Shown piece by piece: positions 1 through 6,841 of a DNA stretch of 8,012 nucleotides. The notes beneath the pieces were generated by a model that saw only the letters and a list, made by a program, of their open reading frames with translations, made no database searches and was not told the origin of the DNA. The position numbers were made by a program, and so were the translations under genes. The stretch comes from Spirochaetaceae bacterium. Its GTDB lineage: Bacteria > Spirochaetota > Spirochaetia > B11-G9. Every line of letters begins with the position of its first letter. The stretch's first letter is position 1. The DNA lies in assembly GCA_030633365.1 (NCBI GenBank), contig DAOVSY010000127.1, positions 1 through 8,012 on the forward strand. The letters run 5' to 3'.

Positions 1-578
1 ACAGCATTAACTGCAACTTCAGGATTATAGTATTTAGCACCAGCAATAAAACCCTTCTGCTGATTTGATATTGGTGGAATTTCCATTCCCCCTACTGTTC
101 CAATTTTACCACTTTTTGTTATCATAGCTGCTAAATATCCCTCTGCAAAACCAGCTTCAATATCATTAATTACAAAAGAGGACAAATTGGGTTCCTGGGA
201 AATCATTGTACTTGTAACAATAAAATGTTTATCCTGATATTCACTAGCTACAAGCTTTGCAGCATCACCAAATTCAAAACCATGACCCATTACAATATCA
301 AATCCTGCATTTGCATAACCTCTAAAAATTTCCTCATAATCTGAAGCAGGAGTATTTTCGGTATATGCAATTTCGGCACCAAATTCTTTTTCAACTGCCT
401 TAAGTGCATTATATGCAGTAGCATTCCAGCCCTGGTCGGTAATTGAACCTGGCAGAAGAATAGCCACTTTTAATTTTCCATCATCAGCTTCATCTTTCTG
501 ACCACCAGCGAATAATGTTCCTGCACCTACAAGCATAATGAGTAAAACTGTTAAAACAATACTAATCTTTCTTTTCAT
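1..578 (-). CDS. BMP-family ABC transporter substrate-binding protein, N-terminal part (runs off left edge)
   Basis: Periplasmic binding protein that captures the ligand for the transporter encoded by the three preceding genes; the BMP/PnrA family mostly binds purine nucleosides or related molecules. I translated 192 residues from the ATG at 578; the rest lies outside the window. Residues 1-24 are a signal peptide (MKRK, hydrophobic core, then LFA) with likely cleavage before GGQKDE. There is no cysteine, so it is a soluble periplasmic protein and not a lipoprotein as in Treponema PnrA. Family landmarks are DQGWNATAYNAL at 48-59, GHGFEFGD at 98-105 and EAGFAEGYLAAM followed by GKIGTVGGMEIP at about 141-168. 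The start is supported by AAGGAAGG about 5 bases upstream. It is the last gene of the operon, 66 bases after the ATPase, whereas binding proteins are often first in related operons. Ligand identity is inference. Confidence 0.93.
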   Translation of the reverse strand, partial: MKRKISIVLTVLLIMLVGAGTLFAGGQKDEADDGKLKVAILLPGSITDQGWNATAYNALKAVEKEFGAEIAYTENTPASDYEEIFRGYANAGFDIVMGHGFEFGDAAKLVASEYQDKHFIVTSTMISQEPNLSSFVINDIEAGFAEGYLAAMITKSGKIGTVGGMEIPPISNQQKGFIAGAKYYNPEVAVNA

Positions 579-644
579 AAAATCCTTCCTTAAAGTTATA
601 TTATTTCTATTGATACATGAAAAAACTACCAGCCCTCCTTTATT
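579..644 (-). other. Intra-operon spacer with a spare Shine-Dalgarno and a 3-codon ORF
   Basis: This 66-base spacer is the only sizeable gap in the transporter operon. Read on the minus strand, it begins with AAGGAGGGC (640-632), followed 15 bases later by ATG TAT CAA TAG (618-607). The binding-protein ribosome site AAGGAAGG comes after that. I see no hairpin with a T-run and no convincing promoter. The tiny ORF may be chance; it could also let ribosomes load early and shield the mRNA between the ATPase and the binding protein. Confidence 0.3.
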
Positions 645-2183
645 CTAATTATTAATATCTTTGCTTATACTATCTATTTTTTCGCCTGCCATCATAAGAC
701 CCAGTTCCTTAATTGATACATTCTCTGCATCTACAATTCCCATTATTTCACCATTATGTATGACAGCAATCCTGTCACTTATATTCAGAAGCTCATCAAT
801 TTCAGTTGATACATAGAGGATTGCGGCACCAGCATCTCTTTGCTTTATTATATTTTTATGAACATATTCAATTGCTCCTACATCGAGACCACGTGTAGCA
901 TGCATTGCAATTAGAACATCAGGGTTTCCGTGTAATTCCCGGGCAAGAATCAGTTTCTGCTGATTCCCGCCAGATAACTTCCCAGCCAGAAGATCGCTGT
1001 TTGGGGTTCTTACATCGTAATCACTAATTAGTTTTTCTGTATGCTCTTTAATATAGTTCCAGTTAAGAAATAGTTTTGAATGAGGAACTGTATGATAGTC
1101 GTGTAAAATCAGGTTCTCTCTTAGATTCATCTCCAGCATAAGTCCGCTTACACGACGGTCTTCGGGGATATGACCTACCTTGCAATCAAGTATTTCTCTT
1201 GGAGTGGCATTTGTTAAATCTTTATCCATTATTTTCACAGTACCTGAAGTTGATTTTCTTAAACCTGTAATAACCTCTATCAGTTCAGACTGGCCATTAC
1301 CATCAACACCTGCTATTCCAAGTATTTCTCTTTTCTTTACTGTTAATGAAACAGATTTAAGTGCTTTTAATCCCTTATTGTTATTTGCTTCGATATTCTC
1401 TAGAACAAGGGCAGGTTCTCCAGGGACAGCTTTCTCTTTATATGCTTTAAAAATAACTTCACGTCCAACCATCATTTCAGCAAGTTCGGATTTGTTAACC
1501 TCTGATGTTACAACAGTTTTAACTTTTTTACCCTTCCTTAGAATTGTCACCCGATCACTTATCTCTTTGACTTCGTTTATTTTATGACTGATAAAAATCA
1601 CAGAATAATCGGAGGCTGTAAACTGTCTGATCATACTGAACAGCTGATCAATTTCCTGTGGAATCAGAACTGCTGTTGGTTCATCCAGAACAAGTATTCG
1701 GGCTCCCCTGTAGAGAGCTTTTATTATTTCCACCCATTGTTGCTGCCCAACAGACAACTGCCAAACCATGGCAAAAGGATCAATCCCCATACCATACTTA
1801 TCTGAATACTCGAGAATTTTCTCTGCAGAACCCTTAAGGTCAAGAAATGGTTCTCTCTTTTGCTTAATTCCAAGGATTACATTCTCTAGCACTGACAGTT
1901 CCGGAATTAATTCAAAATGCTGATAAACCATTCCAACACCATTTTTGATAGCATCTCTGGGTGAATTAAATGATACAGATTTACCATCAATTATTATCTC
2001 ACCGGAATCTGGTGTATAAAGACCAGAGAGTACGTTCATTATGGTGCTCTTCCCTGCACCATTTTCACCAAGAAGGGTATGAACTTCCCCTTTCCTTAAT
2101 TCAATATTGACATCTTTATTAGCTACAACACCCCCAGGAAAGGTTTTAGTAATATTTTTCATTTCCAGTATATTATCTGTCAT
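645..2183 (-). CDS. BMP-type ABC transporter ATP-binding protein with two ABC domains (NupO/YufO-like)
   Basis: Cytoplasmic ATPase that drives the two adjacent permeases. At 512 residues it has the tandem-ABC architecture of the RbsA/NupO group. The N-terminal domain is catalytically complete: Walker A GENGAGKST (39-47), signature LSVGQQQ (143-149), Walker B ILVLDEP (163-169) and switch histidine H200. The C-terminal domain is degenerate: its P-loop region GVDGNGQSE (292-300) lacks the lysine, its signature LSGGNQQK (403-410) is intact, and the Walker B region reads VLIAMHATRGLD (423-434) without the usual catalytic glutamate. Loss of the second ATP site is normal for this group, but MHAT in place of the common QPT-type sequence is a small local oddity. 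The ATG at 2183 follows AAGGGGTAG, which overlaps the stop codon of the permease gene 8 bases upstream, so translation is probably coupled. The substrate (nucleoside or nucleobase) is inferred from family and neighbours. Confidence 0.95.
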   Translation of the reverse strand: MTDNILEMKNITKTFPGGVVANKDVNIELRKGEVHTLLGENGAGKSTIMNVLSGLYTPDSGEIIIDGKSVSFNSPRDAIKNGVGMVYQHFELIPELSVLENVILGIKQKREPFLDLKGSAEKILEYSDKYGMGIDPFAMVWQLSVGQQQWVEIIKALYRGARILVLDEPTAVLIPQEIDQLFSMIRQFTASDYSVIFISHKINEVKEISDRVTILRKGKKVKTVVTSEVNKSELAEMMVGREVIFKAYKEKAVPGEPALVLENIEANNNKGLKALKSVSLTVKKREILGIAGVDGNGQSELIEVITGLRKSTSGTVKIMDKDLTNATPREILDCKVGHIPEDRRVSGLMLEMNLRENLILHDYHTVPHSKLFLNWNYIKEHTEKLISDYDVRTPNSDLLAGKLSGGNQQKLILARELHGNPDVLIAMHATRGLDVGAIEYVHKNIIKQRDAGAAILYVSTEIDELLNISDRIAVIHNGEIMGIVDAENVSIKELGLMMAGEKIDSISKDINN

Positions 2184-2191
2184 TATATAAA

Positions 2192-3127
2192 CTACCCCTT
2201 GAAATACGGTTTACTTGAAGCCTTGGGCGGTACAGCTTTTCCAACAAACCCTGCCAGTGCAGCAACGGTCAGAAAATATGGAAGCATTAGTAAAAACTGA
2301 TAAGGAATGGAACTTCCTATTGCCTGCATCCTAATCTGCAGAGCATCACCAAATCCAAATAACAAAGTAGCTCCGAGAATACCATAGGGATTCCACTTTC
2401 CAAAAATTACAGATGCCAGAGCAATATATCCACGCCCCGAAACCATATTTTCTGAGAAAAAACTTAAAAGCCCTACAGATAAATATGCACCAGCTACACC
2501 TACTATCATAGATCCTATAATAATTGTCCCGTATCTTATTCTGAAAACATTTATACCTGCTGTATCAGCCGCTTCGGGATGTTCTCCTACAGAACGAATA
2601 CTTAAACCAATAGTGGTTTTTTTCATAAGATAATAAGTAAACGGAACCATAAAAAGAGCCAGATAAGCCAGACCCATCTGATCGAATAAAGGACCTATGA
2701 CAGGAATATCTGACAGGAACGGAATAGTAACCTTATTAAAAGAAGGTATATTTGTGCTGCTTGCATTTAAACCAAAGAAAACTCTATTGACAGTTGTAGT
2801 AGCCCCGAGAGCAATTATATTTATTGCAATCCCTGTAACAATCTGATTGGCTTTAACTGTAACAATTAGAAATGCAAACACCAGACCCACAAGACCAGAA
2901 ACAACAGCAGCTAATAGTGCACCCATCCATGGATCCTGAAATAAATAAGCACCTATACTTCCGGCAAGTGCTCCAATAAGCATTGTACCTTCGGCACCAA
3001 TATTAACAACACCTGCTTTCTCCATATAAAGAAGTCCAATGGCTGCTATAAGAATTGGCGTAGCTACCCTCAAATCCGCCTCTATAAATGAAGAAATAAT
3101 CTGTAAAATTGCATTACCTGCTTCCAT
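2192..3127 (-). CDS. BMP-type ABC transporter permease 2 (NupQ/YufQ-like)
   Basis: Inner-membrane permease of the BPD_transp_2 family (branched-chain amino acid, ribose and nucleoside importers), 311 residues, almost entirely hydrophobic segments. The diagnostic VNIGAEGTM motif lies at about 41-49, after a first helix containing PILIAAIGLLYM. The cytoplasmic coupling segment SIRSVGEHPEAADTAG follows the middle helices; in this family it contacts the ATPase. The C-terminus ends in KPYFKG. The start is set by AAGGAGG about 6 bases ahead of the ATG at 3127. The gene starts inside the end of permease 1 (14-base overlap), which implies coupled, near-equimolar synthesis. It should pair with permease 1 to form the heterodimeric channel. 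Paralogy with permease 1 is visible in the shared NIGAEG motif. Confidence 0.94.
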   Translation of the reverse strand: MEAGNAILQIISSFIEADLRVATPILIAAIGLLYMEKAGVVNIGAEGTMLIGALAGSIGAYLFQDPWMGALLAAVVSGLVGLVFAFLIVTVKANQIVTGIAINIIALGATTTVNRVFFGLNASSTNIPSFNKVTIPFLSDIPVIGPLFDQMGLAYLALFMVPFTYYLMKKTTIGLSIRSVGEHPEAADTAGINVFRIRYGTIIIGSMIVGVAGAYLSVGLLSFFSENMVSGRGYIALASVIFGKWNPYGILGATLLFGFGDALQIRMQAIGSSIPYQFLLMLPYFLTVAALAGFVGKAVPPKASSKPYFKG

Positions 3128-4271
3128 TATTCCTCCTTATAAATCCAAATAATTTCTTCCGGTTTTCTACTGTTATCATCTGACCGGCAACTACAAAAAC
3201 AATCACAAGTCCCTGTATAATATAGATTGTGGAAATAGGAACTTTTGCAATCATCTGCATCATGTTTCCACCACTCCTGAGCGCACCAAACAGAATCCCT
3301 CCAAAAATAATTCCAATTGGAGAATTCATACCAACAAGAGCTACTGCAATCCCGTCAAATCCATAACCAGGGGAAAAACCCTGAAATAACTTTCCCTGAA
3401 TAGCCAATATTTCGTTTGCACCTGCAAGGCCGCCCATACCCCCTGCAATAAACATTACAATAATTACCACTTTGGAGGGTTTCATACCTGCATATTTGGC
3501 AGCTTCTATACTTTTACCCACTACTCTTGATTCATAACCTACTTTTAATTTTCTGAAAAAGAAATAATAGACAACTACAGCACCCAATGCTATAAACAAA
3601 CCCCAGTGAAGTCGTGAACCATAGAAAAACCTTGGCAGTATTGCTGACTCCAAAATAGGTCTGCTTTGTGGGTAAGTACCTGGGGGCTCTATCATAGGCC
3701 CGGTAACAAGATAACTGATAAAATAAATCGCTATATAATTGAACATTACTGTAGTTATAATTTCGTTTGCCCCAAATCTAATTTTTAACCAACCTACAAT
3801 CAATCCCCAAACACCACCACCTAAAAATCCGGCAAGAAGAGTTAACGGAAGATGAATTATCATTGGCATCCATCCAAAATTAGTGCCAACTAAAGTAGCA
3901 AGAAAGCCTCCCATGTAAAGTTGACCCTCTGCTCCAATATTTATCAAACCAGCCCTGGATGCATAAGCAAAGCTTAATCCTGTAAGTATAAGAGGTGTAG
4001 CTTTTACCAGGGTTTCCCAGATAGCCTTTAGATTACCCATTGAACCAAAAATCAGGGCTCTATATGCAGTAACAGGATTACCTCCAATAAGCAGTATAAC
4101 TACAGCTCCTGCAATGAGTGCAGCAAGAACAGACAAAAACTGTACCACTAGTCTATGAGCCAGATCAGAGCTTATTACATTTTGGAAAAACCCATTTACT
4201 TTGGAGCCAGGTTTGCCAGTATCCATTTCGACATTTTCTATAGTTTTGATAACATCCTCCAACATGTACAT
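3114..4271 (-). CDS. BMP-type ABC transporter permease 1 (NupP/YufP-like)
   Basis: First gene of the transporter operon; an inner-membrane permease of 385 residues in the BPD_transp_2 family. A polar N-terminal tail of about 38 residues precedes the first membrane helix (about 41-62). The family motif INIGAEGQLYMGG lies at 110-122, a coupling segment SRVVGKSIEAAKYAG lies in the middle, and ALVGMNSPIGIIFGGILFGALRSGG in the C-terminal helices is typical of NupP-like proteins. The start is uncertain: ATG at 4271 has only a weak TAAG-type site, and ATG at 4265 would remove two residues. A promoter at about 4322-4293 gives a leader of roughly 15-20 bases, which explains the poor ribosome site. The 3' end overlaps permease 2 by 14 bases. 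It is divergent from the GntR gene, its likely regulator. Confidence 0.93.
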   Translation of the reverse strand: MYMLEDVIKTIENVEMDTGKPGSKVNGFFQNVISSDLAHRLVVQFLSVLAALIAGAVVILLIGGNPVTAYRALIFGSMGNLKAIWETLVKATPLILTGLSFAYASRAGLINIGAEGQLYMGGFLATLVGTNFGWMPMIIHLPLTLLAGFLGGGVWGLIVGWLKIRFGANEIITTVMFNYIAIYFISYLVTGPMIEPPGTYPQSRPILESAILPRFFYGSRLHWGLFIALGAVVVYYFFFRKLKVGYESRVVGKSIEAAKYAGMKPSKVVIIVMFIAGGMGGLAGANEILAIQGKLFQGFSPGYGFDGIAVALVGMNSPIGIIFGGILFGALRSGGNMMQMIAKVPISTIYIIQGLVIVFVVAGQMITVENRKKLFGFIRRNNGSR

Positions 4272-4292
4272 ACATCTTAAAGTTAATTATTC

Positions 4293-4322
4293 ATTATCAC
4301 AGTAGATTAGCAATTTTGTCAA
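4293..4322 (-). promoter_or_regulatory. Predicted sigma-70-type promoter of the transporter operon
   Basis: On the minus strand, TTGACA (4322-4317) is a perfect -35 box. Eighteen bases later comes GATAAT (4298-4293), preceded by TG one base away (TGTGATAAT), an extended -10. Transcription would begin near 4286, about 15 bases before the ATG of permease 1. A near-palindrome, TAATTATTCATTA (4284-4296), overlaps the -10 and start region and could be a repressor site; that part is speculative. Confidence 0.7.
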
Positions 4323-4373
4323 TGTTATTTTGTTTATTTTTTGATTAATTTTATTGATTTATTTCTCTATACA

Positions 4374-4385
4374 CTCTATATAGAG
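4374..4385. promoter_or_regulatory. Perfect 12-base palindrome CTCTATATAGAG, candidate GntR operator
   Basis: CTCTATATAGAG is a perfect inverted repeat in the divergent region, and its left half CTCTATA is also present at 4365-4371 as a direct repeat. Short AT-centred palindromes in the space between a GntR-family gene and its divergent target are typical operators. A weak plus-strand promoter, TTGATT (4354-4359), 17 bases, TATATA (4377-4382), would place the -10 of the repressor gene inside the palindrome, consistent with autorepression. Binding is inferred; in an AT-rich spacer some palindromes arise by chance. Confidence 0.45.
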
Positions 4386-4477
4386 CTATTATAATATAAT
4401 AAATATGAATATTATTCAAAAATAATGGAACCTGGTCCTTGACAAATTGAAAGCTAAATAGGAGGATTTGTTCGTAC

Positions 4478-4513
4478 ATGTATAATAACAAGGAGAGTAA
4501 TTATGAAAAGTAA
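4478..4513 (+). other. Possible 11-codon leader ORF overlapping the GntR start
   Basis: A strong AGGAGG at 4460-4465 sits 12 bases before an ATG at 4478 that opens the frame MYNNKESNYEK and stops at TAA 4511-4513, ten bases inside the GntR gene and in another frame. The GntR gene has its own AAGGAGAG site and ATG at 4503. The duplicated start signal could be a leader that couples or tunes repressor synthesis. The peptide has no recognisable features and the spacing is slightly long, so chance is quite possible. Confidence 0.3.
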
Positions 4514-5225
4514 TACTGAAAAAGCATTGTATCTTCAGGTAAAAGATTACCTCCTTGAAAAGATTAAAATAATGGAACCCAGAAATAACCAACTGGAACC
4601 TGAAAACCTGCTGGCTTCTAAATTAAAGGTAAGCAGACAAACAATAAGACAGGCTATGTCAGATTTAATCAGAGAAGGTGTAATAAGCCGATGGCATGGT
4701 AAAGGAAATTATGGACATCCAAATGTAATGAACCTCTCTATGAGGATAGATCAAAAATCGGATTTTAAATTATTTCTTGAAGAACGGGGATATACAGTCA
4801 AGATGATTCTTACTGATTCTGAACGAACAGACTCATCCTGGGCAATGCAGAAACGGATTCCCGAAGCAGGGGGGAAAAAAATAGTTTCCTTCGAAAAGTA
4901 TTATTATGCAGATAATGAACTTGCCGTACATTGCAAATATGAATTTTTTGAAGAGTATTTAAAAAATCCGATAATTGGTGAAATTGTAGAGGGTGATTTT
5001 AATTACTTCCTTAAAAAATACTGTACTATTGATTCAACTTACACACTTGCCTGGATGAGAGCAGGACAAAATAATGAAATAGCACAAAAGTTTGTAATAG
5101 ATCAGGGGACATCATTCCTAATATGGGATGAAGTCTTTTTTAATCATCTGGATCAAAAAATATTTTTCGTCGAGGTCTATTTTAATCCGAAAATTATGGA
5201 TCTTTCGTTTAACTGTACCTTCTAA
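4503..5225 (+). CDS. GntR-family (HutC/UTRA-type) transcriptional regulator
   Basis: DNA-binding repressor, 240 residues, divergent from the transporter operon and convergent with the hydroxylase operon, so it is the obvious candidate regulator of one or both. Residues 7-70 form the GntR winged helix: ALYLQVKDYLLEKI, then LEPENLLASKLKVSRQTIRQAMSDLIREGVISRWHGKGNY, which matches the LxxExxLAxxLxVSRxTIRxAxxxLxxEG pattern, with LEPE where LPSE is more usual. Residues about 85-240 look like a UTRA effector domain, ending in DEVFFNHLDQKIFFVEVYFNP, the strand that closes the ligand pocket in HutC-type proteins. The ATG at 4503 follows AAGGAGAG at a good distance. The ligand is probably a purine or a breakdown product, but this is inferred only from neighbours. 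Confidence 0.9.
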   Translation: MKSNTEKALYLQVKDYLLEKIKIMEPRNNQLEPENLLASKLKVSRQTIRQAMSDLIREGVISRWHGKGNYGHPNVMNLSMRIDQKSDFKLFLEERGYTVKMILTDSERTDSSWAMQKRIPEAGGKKIVSFEKYYYADNELAVHCKYEFFEEYLKNPIIGEIVEGDFNYFLKKYCTIDSTYTLAWMRAGQNNEIAQKFVIDQGTSFLIWDEVFFNHLDQKIFFVEVYFNPKIMDLSFNCTF

Positions 5226-5257
5226 AGGTAATAGAATAAAAAAATAGAAGATGAAGA

Positions 5258-5344
5258 CGGGAAAATGGAGAACTAAAGATTTTAAGATCATCTATAATTA
5301 TGATCTTCCTAACTCCGGCTCCCAGTCTCCAGTCTCCCTTTCCG
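5258..5344. repeat. Imperfect purine/pyrimidine-rich inverted repeat between convergent genes
   Basis: The 123-base spacer between the GntR gene and the carbamoyltransferase gene is organised as an imperfect inverted repeat. The inner arms are perfect: AAGATCAT (5284-5291) and ATGATCTT (5300-5307), with an 8-base loop. The outer arms are similar: CGGGAAAATGGAGAAC (5258-5273) against the reverse complement of 5332-5344, CGGAAAGGGAGAC. The left side is purine-rich and the right side pyrimidine-rich, with a 7-base tandem (CCAGTCT, twice, from 5322). A run of seven A at 5238-5244 reads as T7 on the minus strand, 13 bases past the outer arm. It may serve as a terminator for the minus-strand operon, or be a dispersed intergenic repeat. 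The T-run is too far from the stem for a textbook terminator. Confidence 0.5.
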
Positions 5345-5348
5345 TATC

Positions 5349-6350
5349 CTAAATACCAGCCATTGTAGCAGCCATTATAGCTTTCATAATATGAAGTCTG
5401 TTTCCAGCTTCATCAAAAACTACAGACTTTGGACCATCTACAACTTCACTTGTAACTTCGATATCCCTGTCATAAGGCATACAGTGCATATAGATTGATT
5501 CCTCATTTGATATATCCATTTTCCGCTTATCAACAACCCAGTCCATATTTCCGTTTTCCCGGTAGGAATCAATTATTTTTACACCTTCAGCTTCATCTTC
5601 AGTGTGCATAATTGGTCCCCATCCCTTGGCATATACAACATCAGCACCTTTGCAAGCCTCTTCCATGCTGTTAACAACTTCAAACTTACCCCCAGACAGC
5701 TCAGCATTTTTCTTTGCCACAGCCATAATTTCAGGTTTAAGTGAAAACTCCGGTGGGTGAGCAAGAGTTACATCCATTCCGAATCGGGGCATTAGCTGTA
5801 TAAGTGATTGGGGCATTGACAATGGTCGTATATAATTTGGAGCAGATGTCCAGGATACAACAATTTTTTTACCCTTAAGATTATTCTGAAATCTGTCCTT
5901 AATAGTCATCAGATCTGCAAGAACCTGTGTTGGATGATAATCTTCACACTGCATATTGATAACAGGCAGTGTTGACCATTTTGCCATTTCACGCATATAT
6001 GCATGGCCAGTGCCGAAGGTTTTTCTTATTCCAATTCCTTCCCCATATCTTTCAAGAACCTTAATTGTATCTTTCTGGGTTTCACCATGATCAATCTGAG
6101 TTGCTTTTGGAGTTAAAAAATGTGCATGACCACCCAACTGATGTATTCCTGCTTCAAATGCATTTCTTGTTCGTGTTGATTCCTCAAAAAACAACATAAA
6201 AAATGTTTTTGCTCTAAGAACATCGTCATGAAAGATTCCAAGTTCCCTTTCCTCTTTAAATCTGAATGCTACTTTCAAGAGCTGTTCAATTTCCTGCACA
6301 CTCCAATCCTGGGTATTAAGCAGATGCTTTCCTTTTAAACTTGTGTACAT
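5349..6350 (-). CDS. ygeW: YgeW-like knotted carbamoyltransferase
   Basis: Cytoplasmic enzyme of the aspartate/ornithine carbamoyltransferase superfamily, 333 residues, expected to move a carbamoyl group between carbamoyl phosphate and an amino or ureido compound. The carbamoyl-phosphate site is intact: STRTR at 58-62, HPTQ at 139-142 and HCMP at 289-292 (HCLP in most relatives). The second domain contains SWTSAPNYIRPLSMPQS (166-182) and RFGMDVTLAHP (189-199), resembling the knotted group (YgeW, acetyl- and succinylornithine enzymes), and AKGWGP (241-246) replaces the DxxxSMG loop of ornithine enzymes. It is shorter than E. coli YgeW (about 396 residues as I recall), mainly before HCMP. TAGGGGAGG overlaps the stop of the 2Fe-2S gene and lies 8 bases before the ATG. 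Being co-transcribed with hydroxylase genes supports a role in purine breakdown, probably phosphorolysis of a ureido intermediate. The natural substrate is not known to me. Confidence 0.85.
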   Translation of the reverse strand: MYTSLKGKHLLNTQDWSVQEIEQLLKVAFRFKEERELGIFHDDVLRAKTFFMLFFEESTRTRNAFEAGIHQLGGHAHFLTPKATQIDHGETQKDTIKVLERYGEGIGIRKTFGTGHAYMREMAKWSTLPVINMQCEDYHPTQVLADLMTIKDRFQNNLKGKKIVVSWTSAPNYIRPLSMPQSLIQLMPRFGMDVTLAHPPEFSLKPEIMAVAKKNAELSGGKFEVVNSMEEACKGADVVYAKGWGPIMHTEDEAEGVKIIDSYRENGNMDWVVDKRKMDISNEESIYMHCMPYDRDIEVTSEVVDGPKSVVFDEAGNRLHIMKAIMAATMAGI

Positions 6351-6364
6351 TTTTTGTACCTCCC

Positions 6365-6841
6365 CTATCTCTTTATATTATCAGCAGCCATATGAACTGC
6401 ATTGATGATCTGTTTGTAACCTGTACATCTGCACAGATTCCCTGATATTGCTTCTTTAATCTCCTGATCTGTAGGATCCGGATTTTCATTTAATAAATGG
6501 TAGGAACTAATTACCATTCCCGGAGTACAGAAACCGCATTGGACAGCCCCTTTTTCAAGAAATGCCTCCTGGACCGGGTGCATACTGCCGTCAGCATTTT
6601 CCACACCCTCGATTGTAAGAATCTCCGCTCCCTGTGCCTGGGCTGCAAGGATCATGCATGAGTTTACTTTTTTTCCATTCATAAGAATTGTACAGGCACC
6701 GCACTCACCTATACCACAGCCTTCCTTAACCCCTGTAAACCCGAACTTATCTCTTAGAACATCCAGTAATCTTGCATAGGGTTCAATTTCTGTTTCAACT
6801 GTTTTTTTGTTAACAGTCATTTTTAGTATAATCTTATCCAT
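6365..6841 (-). CDS. xdhC: Molybdenum hydroxylase 2Fe-2S subunit (XdhC-like, E. coli naming)
   Basis: Small iron-sulfur subunit, 158 residues, that passes electrons from the molybdenum centre to the FAD subunit. The N-terminal ferredoxin-like domain carries C42, C47, C50 and C62 (GCGIGECGAC then NSC). The C-terminal helical domain carries C102, C105, C137 and C139 (QCGFCTPGM and GNLCRCTGY). All eight ligands for two 2Fe-2S clusters are present. I place the start at the ATG at 6841 (MDKIILKM): it overlaps the stop of the FAD gene by 8 bases in ATGGATAA, a translational coupling arrangement, and the protein begins where relatives begin. A longer form from GTG at 6874 would add a basic 11-residue tail encoded by overlap and is unlikely. 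Length and motifs are normal for the xanthine dehydrogenase/CO dehydrogenase small-subunit family; substrate is set by the large subunit. Confidence 0.92.
   Translation of the reverse strand: MDKIILKMTVNKKTVETEIEPYARLLDVLRDKFGFTGVKEGCGIGECGACTILMNGKKVNSCMILAAQAQGAEILTIEGVENADGSMHPVQEAFLEKGAVQCGFCTPGMVISSYHLLNENPDPTDQEIKEAISGNLCRCTGYKQIINAVHMAADNIKR

Noticed and set aside
1180..1805. Two plus-strand open frames (1180-1587 and 1584-1805) opposite the ATPase gene
   Set aside because: They lie wholly antisense to a well-supported ATPase with intact motifs, show no family features, and lack good ribosome sites.
4481..4486. TATAAT as the -10 box of the GntR gene
   Set aside because: Transcription would start inside or just before the AAGGAGAG ribosome site, and no -35 lies at proper spacing.
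4272..4502. Purine riboswitch ahead of the transporter operon
   Set aside because: The predicted leader is only about 15 bases long, and I see no aptamer-like paired stems in the divergent region.
5284..5307. Simple intrinsic terminator at the AAGATCAT/ATGATCTT hairpin
   Set aside because: Neither side of this short AT-rich stem is followed directly by a T-run; I describe it only as part of the larger inverted repeat.
5579..5764. Minus-strand 61-codon frame inside the carbamoyltransferase gene
   Set aside because: It is an out-of-frame shadow of the conserved carbamoyltransferase sequence.
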